This document shows positions 7,421 to 15,285 of a DNA stretch of 44,846 nt, piece by piece. The notes under the pieces were generated by a model. The model was given only the letters and a program-made list of their open reading frames with translations. It had not been told where the DNA came from and ran no database searches. Position 1 is the stretch's first letter; each line of letters starts with the position of its first letter. The position numbers were made by a program, and so were the translations under genes. Source of the DNA: Flavivirga aquimarina (GTDB lineage: Bacteria; Bacteroidota; Bacteroidia; Flavobacteriales; Flavobacteriaceae); the NCBI RefSeq assembly GCF_030540835.1, contig NZ_JAUOEK010000128.1, positions 1 to 44,846 of the forward strand, given 5' to 3'.

Positions 7421-8425
7421 ATGAAAACTAAAACAACACATTTTACCAGCTTTTTTCTATTAACATCTATCGTTTTAGTACTATTTTCTTGTAGTATAGA
7501 TAGCATAGAAAATTCTGAAATTACCGCAACAACTACAACAAAAGAAGAAGCTAAAGCTTCAAAAGTAACGCAAAGCGTGGCTACGGTTACGTACACCGAT
7601 GAAGCTATTGCCCAAGAGTATGCTCCTCAATTTTTCCAGGATGTCGATACTACCGATGGTCCATGTAGTAACCAATCTAAAAGTGGTTCTGCAGATTGGA
7701 TAGCAGCGGTCGATTACGATGGTGACTGGAACACTTCTAACAACTGGGACAACATGGTTTCTGGTAGAAATTCCGGACAACTAAAACCTTATGTTTACTA
7801 TTATGTAACTTACACAGCAACACATTTTTTCATTTTGTATAGTGTGTACCATCCTAGAGATTGGACAGATATCTTATTTTTATGTTCTCTAGATTCTCAT
7901 GAAAACGATATGGAGGCTGTATTAATAACAGCAGAAAGAAACACTAATGGTAGTTTTGGTAGTATTATAAATGCTCAGACTATTTGGCATTCGGATATTT
8001 ACGATTATACTAATAGTGAGTTATTAATAATATCTAACACTAATACTTCTAAGTTCTTTATTGAAGCCAAAGGACATGGTATTAGAAAAATGAACGGTTC
8101 ATCAGACATGGACGGTTCGTACATCGAGTATTATTATGATGGAGCTCCAGCTGTAACGCCAGACAAAGATTCTCATAATTTACCTCAAACCGTACATTAT
8201 AATTTACTTGCTTTAGAAAGTACGTTATGGCTTCAACGCAACAACCCTTTAACTGTAACTGGTACAGCTCTTGTAGGTGATAATGGCAGCGGAAGTAATA
8301 AAGCTAGTACTCCTTGGGGATGGGAAAATGGTGTGCTTTGTAAAAACCCTGCACAATACTTAAAAAATAAATATAATTGGACTAATTTTTCTACAAATTA
8401 TATTAGTGATACCCCAATACAGTAA
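7421..8425 (+). CDS. Lipoprotein of unknown function with a Vps62-like motif pattern
   Basis: This is a 334-residue exported lipoprotein. Residues 1-24 form a lipoprotein signal peptide ending in Cys24 (IVLVLFSC), followed by a low-complexity Thr/Glu/Ala linker (TATTTTKEEAKAS). The mature part has YAPQFFQDVDTTDG near its start, then paired aromatic strands (YVYYYVTYTATHFFILYSVYHPRDW) and SHENDMEAVLIT. The combination of an APxF start, a Y-V-H-Y-like strand, a PRDW-type motif and HENDxE recalls Vps62/DUF946-like proteins, but this is a pattern resemblance only. It is monocistronic, bounded by terminators on both sides. Function is unknown; surface or periplasmic location is inferred. Confidence 0.7.
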   Translation: MKTKTTHFTSFFLLTSIVLVLFSCSIDSIENSEITATTTTKEEAKASKVTQSVATVTYTDEAIAQEYAPQFFQDVDTTDGPCSNQSKSGSADWIAAVDYDGDWNTSNNWDNMVSGRNSGQLKPYVYYYVTYTATHFFILYSVYHPRDWTDILFLCSLDSHENDMEAVLITAERNTNGSFGSIINAQTIWHSDIYDYTNSELLIISNTNTSKFFIEAKGHGIRKMNGSSDMDGSYIEYYYDGAPAVTPDKDSHNLPQTVHYNLLALESTLWLQRNNPLTVTGTALVGDNGSGSNKASTPWGWENGVLCKNPAQYLKNKYNWTNFSTNYISDTPIQ

Positions 8426-8451
8426 TTAAGATAAACACTTATTCTTTTAGC

Positions 8452-8488
8452 AAAATTGCCTTTTTGAAAAATCAAAAAGGCAATTTTT
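8452..8488. terminator. Bidirectional terminator between lipoprotein gene and tyrS
   Basis: The arms 8452-8467 and 8472-8487 are perfectly complementary over 16 bp (AAAATTGCCTTTTTGA and its complement) with an AAAA loop. T-rich flanks are present on both strands. It serves the two convergent genes and touches the tyrS stop codon. Confidence 0.85.
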
Positions 8489-9788
8489 ATTTGATGCGTA
8501 AAACAAAATAGTTTTTCTTTCCGCGCTGCAACAAAACAAACTTATTATTTATTAAGTCTTTATTGCTTATTTTATAATCGTCCTTTACTTTCTCTTTATT
8601 TACAGAAATAGAGTTTTCTTTAAGTGCTCTTCTTGCTTCTCCGTTAGATTTTAAAAAATTAGTTTTTGCAGATAACGCTCCAATCATGTCCAAACCATTT
8701 CCTTCTATTTCAGATTTAGAAATTTCAGCTTGAGGAACTCCATTAAAAATATCATTTAAAGTTTCATCATCATATTTTTCGAAAACATCTTTTGTTGAAT
8801 CTTTACTAAATAAAATATTTGAAGCTTCAATTGCAAACTGTAAATCTTCCTCAGAATGAACCATCTTAGTTATTTCTTCAGCTATTTTCTTTTGAAGAAT
8901 TTTTCGGCCTTCATCTAATTTATGTTCATTAATTATGCTATTTACCTCCTCTTTACTCAAAAAAGTAAAAATCTTAATATACTTTTCGGCATCTTCATCA
9001 CTAGTATCTAACCAATATTGATAGAATTTATATGGTGATGTTCTATTGGCATCTAACCATACATTACCTCCTTCGGATTTTCCAAATTTAGAACCATCAG
9101 ACTTTGTAATTAATGGGCAGGTTATAGCATACCCTTTTCCGTTGGCAATTCTTCTAATTAATTCAGTTCCTGTTGTAATATTACCCCACTGGTCGCTTCC
9201 TCCCATTTGTATGGAGCAATCACTTTCTTTATATAAATGAAGAAAATCGTATCCTTGAACGAGTTGATATGTAAACTCAGTAAAGCTCATCCCTTCAGAC
9301 GACTCTGATGAAATTCTATTTTTTACAGAATCTTTTGCCATCATATAGTTTACAGTAATATGCTTACCAACATCGCGAATAAATTCAAGAAATGAAAAGT
9401 CTTTCATCCAATCATAATTATTCACTAAAACCGCTGCGTTTTGGGCATCGCTCTCAAAATCTAAAAAATGTGATAATTGATTTTTAATGGCATCTTGGTT
9501 ATGGCGCAATGTTTTTTCATCTAACAAATTGCGTTCGTTCGATTTTCCTGACGGATCGCCAATCATTCCTGTGGCTCCTCCAACTAATGCCACCGGTTTG
9601 TGTCCACAACGTTGATAATGTGCCAAAAGCATAATTGGCACCAAATTTCCAATATGTAAAGAATCGGCTGTTGGGTCAAAACCCACATAAGCACTGCGCA
9701 TACTATCCATTAAATGTGCTTCAGCTCCGGGCATTACGGTATGTATCATACCTCTCCATGTTAACTCTTCAACAAAATTCTTTATCAT
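8487..9788 (-). CDS. tyrS: Tyrosyl-tRNA synthetase
   Basis: This class I aminoacyl-tRNA synthetase charges tRNA-Tyr. It has 433 residues, the usual TyrS length. The HIGH motif is HIGN at 45-48 ([10 protein letters not shown]), the tyrosine-binding/dimer region contains [16 protein letters not shown] (195-210), and the KMSKS equivalent is KFGKS at 234-238. A C-terminal S4-like RNA-binding domain starts near residue 375 ([21 protein letters not shown]). It is monocistronic, with a TATCTTTG box on its strand at 9816-9823 and a shared terminator at the end. Nothing is unusual. Confidence 0.97.
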   Translation of the reverse strand: MIKNFVEELTWRGMIHTVMPGAEAHLMDSMRSAYVGFDPTADSLHIGNLVPIMLLAHYQRCGHKPVALVGGATGMIGDPSGKSNERNLLDEKTLRHNQDAIKNQLSHFLDFESDAQNAAVLVNNYDWMKDFSFLEFIRDVGKHITVNYMMAKDSVKNRISSESSEGMSFTEFTYQLVQGYDFLHLYKESDCSIQMGGSDQWGNITTGTELIRRIANGKGYAITCPLITKSDGSKFGKSEGGNVWLDANRTSPYKFYQYWLDTSDEDAEKYIKIFTFLSKEEVNSIINEHKLDEGRKILQKKIAEEITKMVHSEEDLQFAIEASNILFSKDSTKDVFEKYDDETLNDIFNGVPQAEISKSEIEGNGLDMIGALSAKTNFLKSNGEARRALKENSISVNKEKVKDDYKISNKDLINNKFVLLQRGKKNYFVLRIK

Positions 9789-9815
9789 TATTATTTATTT
9801 TTTACAAAACTATGG

Positions 9816-9823
9816 CAAAGATA
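9816..9823 (-). promoter_or_regulatory. Candidate -7 box TATCTTTG for tyrS
   Basis: On the minus strand the sequence reads TATCTTTGCC, a full TAnnTTTG match 27 bp before the tyrS ATG. No clear -33 TTG is seen. Confidence 0.5.
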
Positions 9824-10053
9824 AAAATCAATGTATAATTACTTAGGTATTATGAATAATTCTTTACTCGAAAATATATGGTTTAAAAAGCATTAGATGC
9901 TAAAAGTTGTCTCATAGAGCACTTCAATTCTTATCAACATAAACTAAAATCGGGATATTTTATAAATCGGTAGCTTAATAAGTTCTCCTTGACACTCAAA
10001 CAAGACATTTATTTAGCTGTTAATTACACCTAAATACTCTTAAATATTTTATT

Positions 10054-10061
10054 ACTTTCGT
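10054..10061 (+). promoter_or_regulatory. Possible -7 box TACTTTCG just before the epimerase ATG
   Basis: It differs from TAnnTTTG by one base and ends 3 bp before the ATG at 10065. If used, transcription would begin at or next to the start codon. The evidence is weak because one consensus base is missing and no -33 element is clear. Confidence 0.3.
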
Positions 10062-10064
10062 TAC

Positions 10065-11069
10065 ATGATTTTAGTTACAGGAAGTACGGGCTTAGTTGGC
10101 TCTCATTTACTTTACAAACTCGTTAGCAGTAACGAGAAAGTTAGAGCTATTTACAGAGCAGAAAAAAAACTTGCCAACGTAAAATCTGTTTTCGCTACTT
10201 ACACTTCTAACTACGAGTCTCTTTTTAAAACTATTGAATGGGTAAAGGCAGATCTTTTGGATATTCCTGCTTTATCTGAAGCTTTTATAGGGATTACTCA
10301 TGTATATCATTGTGCTGCATTCGTCTCTTTCGAACCAGATAAATATCAAATACTACGGAAAACAAATATTGAAGGAACTGCAAATATTGTAAATCTCTGT
10401 TTATCTAATGCTGTTAATAAACTTTGCTATGTAAGTTCTGTAGCAACTTTAGGAAACGCCATTAATAATGAAGACATTACAGAAGATACTATCTGGAACC
10501 CAGAAGACGATAATAGTGTTTATGCTATTACAAAGTATGGTGCAGAAATGGAGGTTTGGCGTGCTACACAAGAAGGTCTTAATGTTGTAATTGTTAATCC
10601 CGGTGTTATTTTAGGTGCCGGTATTTGGCGTTATGGCACCGGAAGTTTCTTTAAAAAAGCACATAAGGGTTTTAAATATTACACCTCTGGTACCATTCCC
10701 CTTATTGCTATTGAAGATGTGGTTTCTATTATGATAACACTTATAAAAAGCGATATTTTAAATGAGCGCTTTGTATTAGTTGCAGAAAATTGGACTTACA
10801 AACAGTTTTTACAAGCTTTAGCTAAATCGGTTCATGCAAAACCTCCAGAAAAACTGGCTAGTAGTTGGTTATTAAAATTAGTTTGGAAACTAGATTGGCT
10901 AAAAACTAAATTAACGGGTAAACGAAGACAATTAACAAAACATATTGCTAGATCGCTATCTACAGAAACAAAATATAATAGCAATAAAATTAAATCTGTT
11001 TTAAATTACAAGTTTAAACCTATTGACAAAACTATTGATACTATTGGCGATTTTTATCTGAAGAAATAG
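10065..11069 (+). CDS. NAD-dependent epimerase/dehydratase (extended SDR)
   Basis: This is a 334-residue extended short-chain dehydrogenase/reductase. The Rossmann motif VTGSTGLVGSHL (GxxGxxG at 6-12) is N-terminal. The catalytic pair is Tyr153 and Lys157 (YAITK), with CYVSSVATLG supplying the Ser/Thr around 124-127. Related flavobacterial proteins are annotated as NAD-dependent epimerases, dihydroflavonol-reductase-like. The substrate is not determinable; the C-terminal region is basic and helical. A TACTTTCG sequence at 10054-10061 lies 3 bp before the ATG, suggesting a near-leaderless mRNA. Its 3' end overlaps the convergent DUF4296 gene by 29 bp. Confidence 0.85.
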   Translation: MILVTGSTGLVGSHLLYKLVSSNEKVRAIYRAEKKLANVKSVFATYTSNYESLFKTIEWVKADLLDIPALSEAFIGITHVYHCAAFVSFEPDKYQILRKTNIEGTANIVNLCLSNAVNKLCYVSSVATLGNAINNEDITEDTIWNPEDDNSVYAITKYGAEMEVWRATQEGLNVVIVNPGVILGAGIWRYGTGSFFKKAHKGFKYYTSGTIPLIAIEDVVSIMITLIKSDILNERFVLVAENWTYKQFLQALAKSVHAKPPEKLASSWLLKLVWKLDWLKTKLTGKRRQLTKHIARSLSTETKYNSNKIKSVLNYKFKPIDKTIDTIGDFYLKK

Positions 11070-11580
11070 GTGAAATTAAACGGTTTTCTTCTTTAAGTGT
11101 TTTTTGTACCGGTATCTCTGTTAATGAATCCTTTATTCCAAGTACTTTTAAAGAATCTTTAATTTTTAATAAATTTAAGGAGTCTTTTTTCTTAGATACC
11201 AATTTAAGAGAATCTTCTATTCTTATTTTCTCCTCTTCTTCCTTAAACTTCACATTAAGGAACTCTAAACTATCTTTAACCTTAGCATAAATCTCTTCGT
11301 AATCCTTTATATAAAAGGCATAATATTCATTGCTCAGGGCAAACTGTAGGCTATCTATATTGTGCTTGGTAAAAACATACGTGTTCAATTTAACACCACG
11401 ATTTTCCATTACTTTTCTGTTCTTAGAATTTGCAGAGGCTATTAATTTAGCATCAATTAAGATATCGACCATTTTCTCCTTGGATATTAAATTATCGGGT
11501 TTCTTTGGCTTATCTATACTATAACATGCAGAAACAAGTATAATAACACTTAAATATATTGTAAATCGTCTTAAAATCAT
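11041..11580 (-). CDS. DUF4296 lipoprotein
   Basis: This 179-residue lipoprotein has a signal peptide ending at Cys19 (SVIILVSAC). The region of about residues 30-115 (LISKEKMVDILIDAKLI, then VFTKHNIDSLQFALSNEYYA) matches the DUF4296 pattern common in Bacteroidota. The C-terminal 65 residues are a charged Lys/Glu/Asp/Ser-rich tail with repeated DSLK units, likely extended or coiled. Function is unknown. Its ATG overlaps the stop codon of the dihydroorotase gene by 4 bp (ATGA), so it is co-translated with pyrC-like and dpm-like genes. This pairing is a familiar flavobacterial arrangement. Confidence 0.85.
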   Translation of the reverse strand: MILRRFTIYLSVIILVSACYSIDKPKKPDNLISKEKMVDILIDAKLIASANSKNRKVMENRGVKLNTYVFTKHNIDSLQFALSNEYYAFYIKDYEEIYAKVKDSLEFLNVKFKEEEEKIRIEDSLKLVSKKKDSLNLLKIKDSLKVLGIKDSLTEIPVQKTLKEENRLISPISSDKNRQ

Positions 11581-12917
11581 CTATTAAAAGTTAATCGTTT
11601 GGCTGCTTTTACATTATTGAATTTAGAATTTTGATACACTAAACTACCGTTTAAAAATGTATGTGTAATTCTAGATTTAAAGGTTACACCTTCAAAAGGA
11701 GACCACCCACACTTATATAAAATATTATCTTTATTTACAGTCCATGGGTTATTTAAATCTACTAACACCAAATCTGCAAAATAACCTTCTTTAATAAAAC
11801 CCCTTCTCGCAATTTGAAATAAAATTGCTGGATTATGGCACATTTTTTCAACCACCTTTTCTATAGAAATTCTACCTTTATGATACATTTCTAATAGCGC
11901 TGGTAAGGCATGTTGTACCAACGGACCTCCAGATGGTGCTTTAGTATAAACGTTTTCTTTTTCCTCTAAAGTATGTGGCGCATGGTCGGTGGCTATAACA
12001 TCTATTCTGTCGTCTAACAAAGCTTTCCATAATTGTGCTCTGTCATCTTTATTTTTTACCGCTGGATTCCATTTTATAAAAGTGCCTTTTTTATCATAAT
12101 CTTCGTCACTAAACCACAAATGATGTATACAAACCTCTGCTGTAATTCTTTTGTCCTTTAAAGGAATTTCATTGCTAAACAAATTTGTTTCTTTTCCTGT
12201 TGAAAGGTGAAATACGTGTAGTCTTGCACCTGTTTTTTTCGCTAATTCTATAGCTTTAGAAGATGATATATAACACGCTTCTTCGCTTCTTATAATGGGG
12301 TGGTATTTAATAGGGATATCGTCTCCAAACTTTTCTAAATGCTCTTGAAAATTCTTTTTTATGGTTGTTTCATCTTCACAATGAACAGAAATAAGCATAT
12401 TGGTGTTTCTGAAAATTTTCTCCAATACGTCTAAATCATCAACCAACATGTTACCTGTTGAAGAACCTAAAAACAATTTTAACCCAGCAGCTTGGTTTAT
12501 ATCTAATTTTAAAATTTCATCTAAATTATCATTGGTTCCGCCAAACATAAACGAATAATTAGCAGATGATGTTTTCGAAGCAATATCAAATTTCTCTTCT
12601 AACTTTTCAATAGTTGTCGTTTGTGGATTGGTGTTTGGCATTTCTATAAAAGAAGTGATCCCACCAGCTATAGCTGCTTTAGACTCTGTTTCTATATTTG
12701 CTTTATGCGTTAACCCCGGCTCTCTAAAGTGAACCTGATCGTCTATAGCCCCCGGCAATAAATATTTCCCTTCTGCATCTACAACAAGGACATCGTTGGA
12801 TTTCACACTTATCGAATCGCTTATCTCTTTAATATATTCACCTTCAATTAACACATCTCCATTAAAGATAACGCCTTCGTTTACAATATTTGCATTCTTA
12901 ATAAGTGTCGACTTCAT
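11577..12917 (-). CDS. pyrC: Dihydroorotase-like amidohydrolase
   Basis: This is a 446-residue cyclic amidohydrolase with a TIM-barrel metallo-hydrolase fold. Dihydroorotase interconverts carbamoyl-aspartate and dihydroorotate in pyrimidine synthesis. Family landmarks are PGAIDDQVHFREPGLTHK (56-73), the barrel lysine in GLKLFLGSSTGNM, SVHCEDE, CIHHLWFSDE and the metal aspartate in IATDHAPH. The usual first HxH metal motif reads QVH: the first His is Gln62-equivalent. The same DDQVHFREPG form occurs in other Bacteroidota dihydroorotases, so the enzyme is likely still active. It lies 7 bp after the dpm-like gene and overlaps DUF4296 by 4 bp. A hydantoinase-type activity is the alternative. Confidence 0.88.
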   Translation of the reverse strand: MKSTLIKNANIVNEGVIFNGDVLIEGEYIKEISDSISVKSNDVLVVDAEGKYLLPGAIDDQVHFREPGLTHKANIETESKAAIAGGITSFIEMPNTNPQTTTIEKLEEKFDIASKTSSANYSFMFGGTNDNLDEILKLDINQAAGLKLFLGSSTGNMLVDDLDVLEKIFRNTNMLISVHCEDETTIKKNFQEHLEKFGDDIPIKYHPIIRSEEACYISSSKAIELAKKTGARLHVFHLSTGKETNLFSNEIPLKDKRITAEVCIHHLWFSDEDYDKKGTFIKWNPAVKNKDDRAQLWKALLDDRIDVIATDHAPHTLEEKENVYTKAPSGGPLVQHALPALLEMYHKGRISIEKVVEKMCHNPAILFQIARRGFIKEGYFADLVLVDLNNPWTVNKDNILYKCGWSPFEGVTFKSRITHTFLNGSLVYQNSKFNNVKAAKRLTFNR

Positions 12918-12924
12918 ATAACTT

Positions 12925-13647
12925 TTATTTTTTAAAAAGACTTTTTAATTTCATGGAAATAACTCCAAAAATAGCTTCAGAAATGATACTTGAACTTAGT
13001 TTTGATTCTCCTTTTGTTCTATCGGTAAAAATAACTGGTACTTCAATAATCTTAAACTGCTTTAAATAGGCTTTAAATTTCATTTCAATTTGAAACGCGT
13101 AACCAATAAATTTTATAGCATCTAAATTTATTGTCTCAAGTACTTGTCGCTTATAACAAACATAACCAGCTGTTGTGTCGTGAACTTTCATACCTGTAAT
13201 AATACGCACATATTTTGATGCACAATAAGACATAAGCACACGGCTCATTGGCCAATTAACAACATTTACACCTGTTACATATCTGGAACCTATAGATAAA
13301 TCTGCACCATCTAAATGACATGCATTATATAGTTTTATTAAATCTTTTGGGTTATGCGAGAAATCTGCATCCATTTCAAAAATATATTTATAGGTCTTAT
13401 CTAAACACCATTTAAAACCATAAATATAGGCTGTTCCCAATCCCGATTTTTCTTTTCGTGTTTCTAAAAATAATCTATCAGGAAAATCAGTTTGAAGTTC
13501 TTTTACCTTTAAAGCTGTTAAATCTGGTGAATTATCATCAACAATAAGGAGGTGAATACTATCAGATTGAGAAAACACAGCTTTTATAATAGCTTCAATA
13601 TTTTCTATCTCATTATATGTTGGAATGATAACAATTGTATCTTTCAT
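12925..13647 (-). CDS. Polyprenol-phosphate mannosyltransferase-like GT2 enzyme
   Basis: This 240-residue family 2 glycosyltransferase lacks transmembrane helices. Visible motifs are IIPTYNEIENIEAII (7-21), the nucleotide-binding LIVDDNSPD (34-42), the metal-binding EMDADFSHNP (91-100) and the acceptor loop TTAGYVCYKRQVLE. This layout and length match Dpm1-like enzymes, which move mannose or glucose from GDP/UDP sugar to a polyprenyl phosphate for protein or envelope glycosylation. It is first in a dpm-pyrC-DUF4296 transcript. A TACATTTG box on its strand lies about 36 bp upstream of the ATG. The sugar is not certain. Confidence 0.88.
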   Translation of the reverse strand: MKDTIVIIPTYNEIENIEAIIKAVFSQSDSIHLLIVDDNSPDLTALKVKELQTDFPDRLFLETRKEKSGLGTAYIYGFKWCLDKTYKYIFEMDADFSHNPKDLIKLYNACHLDGADLSIGSRYVTGVNVVNWPMSRVLMSYCASKYVRIITGMKVHDTTAGYVCYKRQVLETINLDAIKFIGYAFQIEMKFKAYLKQFKIIEVPVIFTDRTKGESKLSSSIISEAIFGVISMKLKSLFKK

Positions 13648-13682
13648 TCTCTAACTTTATTAAAGATCTTTTTTATTTTTAG

Positions 13683-13690
13683 CAAATGTA
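13683..13690 (-). promoter_or_regulatory. Candidate -7 box TACATTTG for the dpm-pyrC-DUF4296 operon
   Basis: The minus strand reads TACATTTGC, a full TAnnTTTG match 35 bp before the dpm-like ATG. The -33 element is not obvious. Confidence 0.45.
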
Positions 13691-13769
13691 CACTAATAAC
13701 CTTTTATTTTTTTTAAATATTCCTTAATAATTATAAGCATAATGTTAATAATTATAATAATTTTATAGC

Positions 13770-14417
13770 ATGTTTCGGGAGACTATTTCAAATGAGTTAT
13801 ACACAATTTTATTAGTTGCAGGGTTCCTTATTGTAGCTATCGCAAAATTGACTTCTCCAAGACGTTTTGAAGACTTTATATATGTTTTAGGGAATTCTAA
13901 ATACCTTAAAATTTACTCTAGAGAGCAAAAGTTTTTAGATAAATTTGATGCCTTATTATTTGGCAATTTAATTCTTTCTTTATCTCTTTTTATCTTTATC
14001 GCTTACCAATACACGACAGATAATATACCTTTTTCAGCAGATGCCATGTTTAAACTGGCTTTTAGCATTGGTGTTTTCATTTTAATAAAGGTTCTTATTG
14101 AACGCCTTCTTGGTAGCCTTTTCGAAATTGATAATCAAATAGATCAATACCTATTTCAGAAAATTAGTTATAAAAACTACTTAGGTGTTTTATTGCTTCC
14201 TATAAATACGCTACTGCTATTTAGTTTTAAACCGTCTTTACCAATTATATACATAATAGTTGTTTTATTGTTAATTGTTTATATTATTGGCCTTATTACT
14301 TCTTTTAAAACACATCAAAGTTTAATAAAACATAATTATTTTTATTTTATTTTGTATCTTTGCGCTCTCGAAATCTCACCTTATATTATTTTATACAAGG
14401 TGTTTTTTTACCAATAA
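13770..14417 (+). CDS. DUF4271 integral membrane protein
   Basis: This 215-residue polytopic membrane protein has about six to seven hydrophobic segments, for example residues 12-27, 65-82, 90-110, 137-152, 157-176 and 185-210. It contains the conserved interior motif around LLGSLFEIDNQIDQYLFQKISYKNYLG typical of DUF4271 proteins. Function is unknown. It precedes hemD in the same direction, with 26 bp between the two, an order often seen in Flavobacteriaceae. The hemD promoter box appears to lie inside its last codons. No promoter box was recognised upstream of its ATG. Confidence 0.85.
   Translation: MFRETISNELYTILLVAGFLIVAIAKLTSPRRFEDFIYVLGNSKYLKIYSREQKFLDKFDALLFGNLILSLSLFIFIAYQYTTDNIPFSADAMFKLAFSIGVFILIKVLIERLLGSLFEIDNQIDQYLFQKISYKNYLGVLLLPINTLLLFSFKPSLPIIYIIVVLLLIVYIIGLITSFKTHQSLIKHNYFYFILYLCALEISPYIILYKVFFYQ
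14355..14362 (+). promoter_or_regulatory. Candidate -7 box TATCTTTG for hemD, inside DUF4271
   Basis: TATCTTTGC is a full match to the Bacteroidota -7 consensus, located in the last 20 codons of DUF4271 and 81 bp before the hemD ATG at 14444. It would allow hemD expression independent of DUF4271. Confidence 0.4.
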
Positions 14418-14443
14418 TTAGACAGAACAAACTACTTACACGT

Positions 14444-15193
14444 ATGAAAGTAAAGACAATTTTAGTATCTCAACCAGAACCTAAAATAGAGAATTCACCC
14501 TACTTTGATTTACAAGAAAAGCAAAAGGTAAAAATAGATTTCAGACCTTTTATTCATGTTGAAGGTGTCTCTGCAAAAGATATTAGACAACAAAAGGTTG
14601 ATTTAAATAATTACACGGCGATTATTTTAACTAGCAGAAATGCTGTAGATCATTTTTTCAGGATTGCAGAAGAGATGCGATTTAAGGTACCAGATACTAT
14701 GAAATATTTTTGTCAGTCTGAGGCGGTTGCCTTCTATCTTCAAAAGTATGTGGTATATAGAAAACGTAAAATTTATGTTGGTAAACGTACGTTTTCAGAA
14801 TTATCGCCATTAATTAAGAAATATAAAGAAGAAACTTTCTTATTACCTAACACAGATAAAGTAAAACCAGAAGTTCCTGCTACTTTAGACGCATTAGGTG
14901 TTAATTGGAAACAAGCCACTTTTTATAAAACCGTAGTTAGCGATTTATCTGATTTAGCTGATGTGTATTATGATGTTTTAGTATTTTTTAGCCCTTCTGG
15001 AATAGAATCTTTATTTCAGAATTTCCCAGATTTCAAACAAAACGATACGCGAATTGCTGTTTTTGGAAATACTACAATAAAAGCTGTAGAAGAAAAAGGG
15101 TTGCGAGTAGATATTGCTGCACCAACACCCGAAACGCCATCAATGACTATGGCTTTACAGAAATATATTGATAAAGTTAATAAAGGAAAATAA
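14444..15193 (+). CDS. hemD: Uroporphyrinogen-III synthase
   Basis: This 249-residue protein is a cytosolic HemD-fold enzyme that cyclises hydroxymethylbilane to uroporphyrinogen III in haem synthesis. Supporting segments are KTILVSQPEPK at the start, AIILTSRNAVDHFF (the first-domain S/T-x-N/S-AV motif), FLLPNTDKVKPEVPATL, VLVFFSPSGIESLF and the C-terminal IAVFGNTTIKAVEEKGLRVDIAAPTPETPSMTMAL (family GxTT-A, P-T-x-x-A pattern). The frame is open upstream to a TTG at 14360, but the ATG at 14444 (MKVKTILVSQ) gives the family N-terminus. It follows DUF4271 and converges with pckA across a terminator. Confidence 0.92.
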   Translation: MKVKTILVSQPEPKIENSPYFDLQEKQKVKIDFRPFIHVEGVSAKDIRQQKVDLNNYTAIILTSRNAVDHFFRIAEEMRFKVPDTMKYFCQSEAVAFYLQKYVVYRKRKIYVGKRTFSELSPLIKKYKEETFLLPNTDKVKPEVPATLDALGVNWKQATFYKTVVSDLSDLADVYYDVLVFFSPSGIESLFQNFPDFKQNDTRIAVFGNTTIKAVEEKGLRVDIAAPTPETPSMTMALQKYIDKVNKGK

Positions 15194-15211
15194 ACCAATT
15201 ATTCTTATAAA

Positions 15212-15247
15212 GAAAAAGGGACGATTTAAAAAATCATCCCTTTTTTA
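15212..15247. terminator. Terminator between hemD and pckA
   Basis: AAAAAGGGACGATTT pairs with AAATCATCCCTTTTT, one mismatch, with a short A-rich loop and a T run on the plus side. The A run on the left suits the opposite strand, so it can serve both convergent genes. Confidence 0.8.
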
Positions 15248-15285
15248 TTTTATTTAATGTCCCGTCTCTTTAGACGCTTAGTTTA

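Noticed and set aside
14360-14443. Longer hemD reading frame starting at TTG 14360
   Set aside because: The extra 28 residues overlap DUF4271 and do not resemble HemD; the ATG at 14444 gives the family N-terminus.
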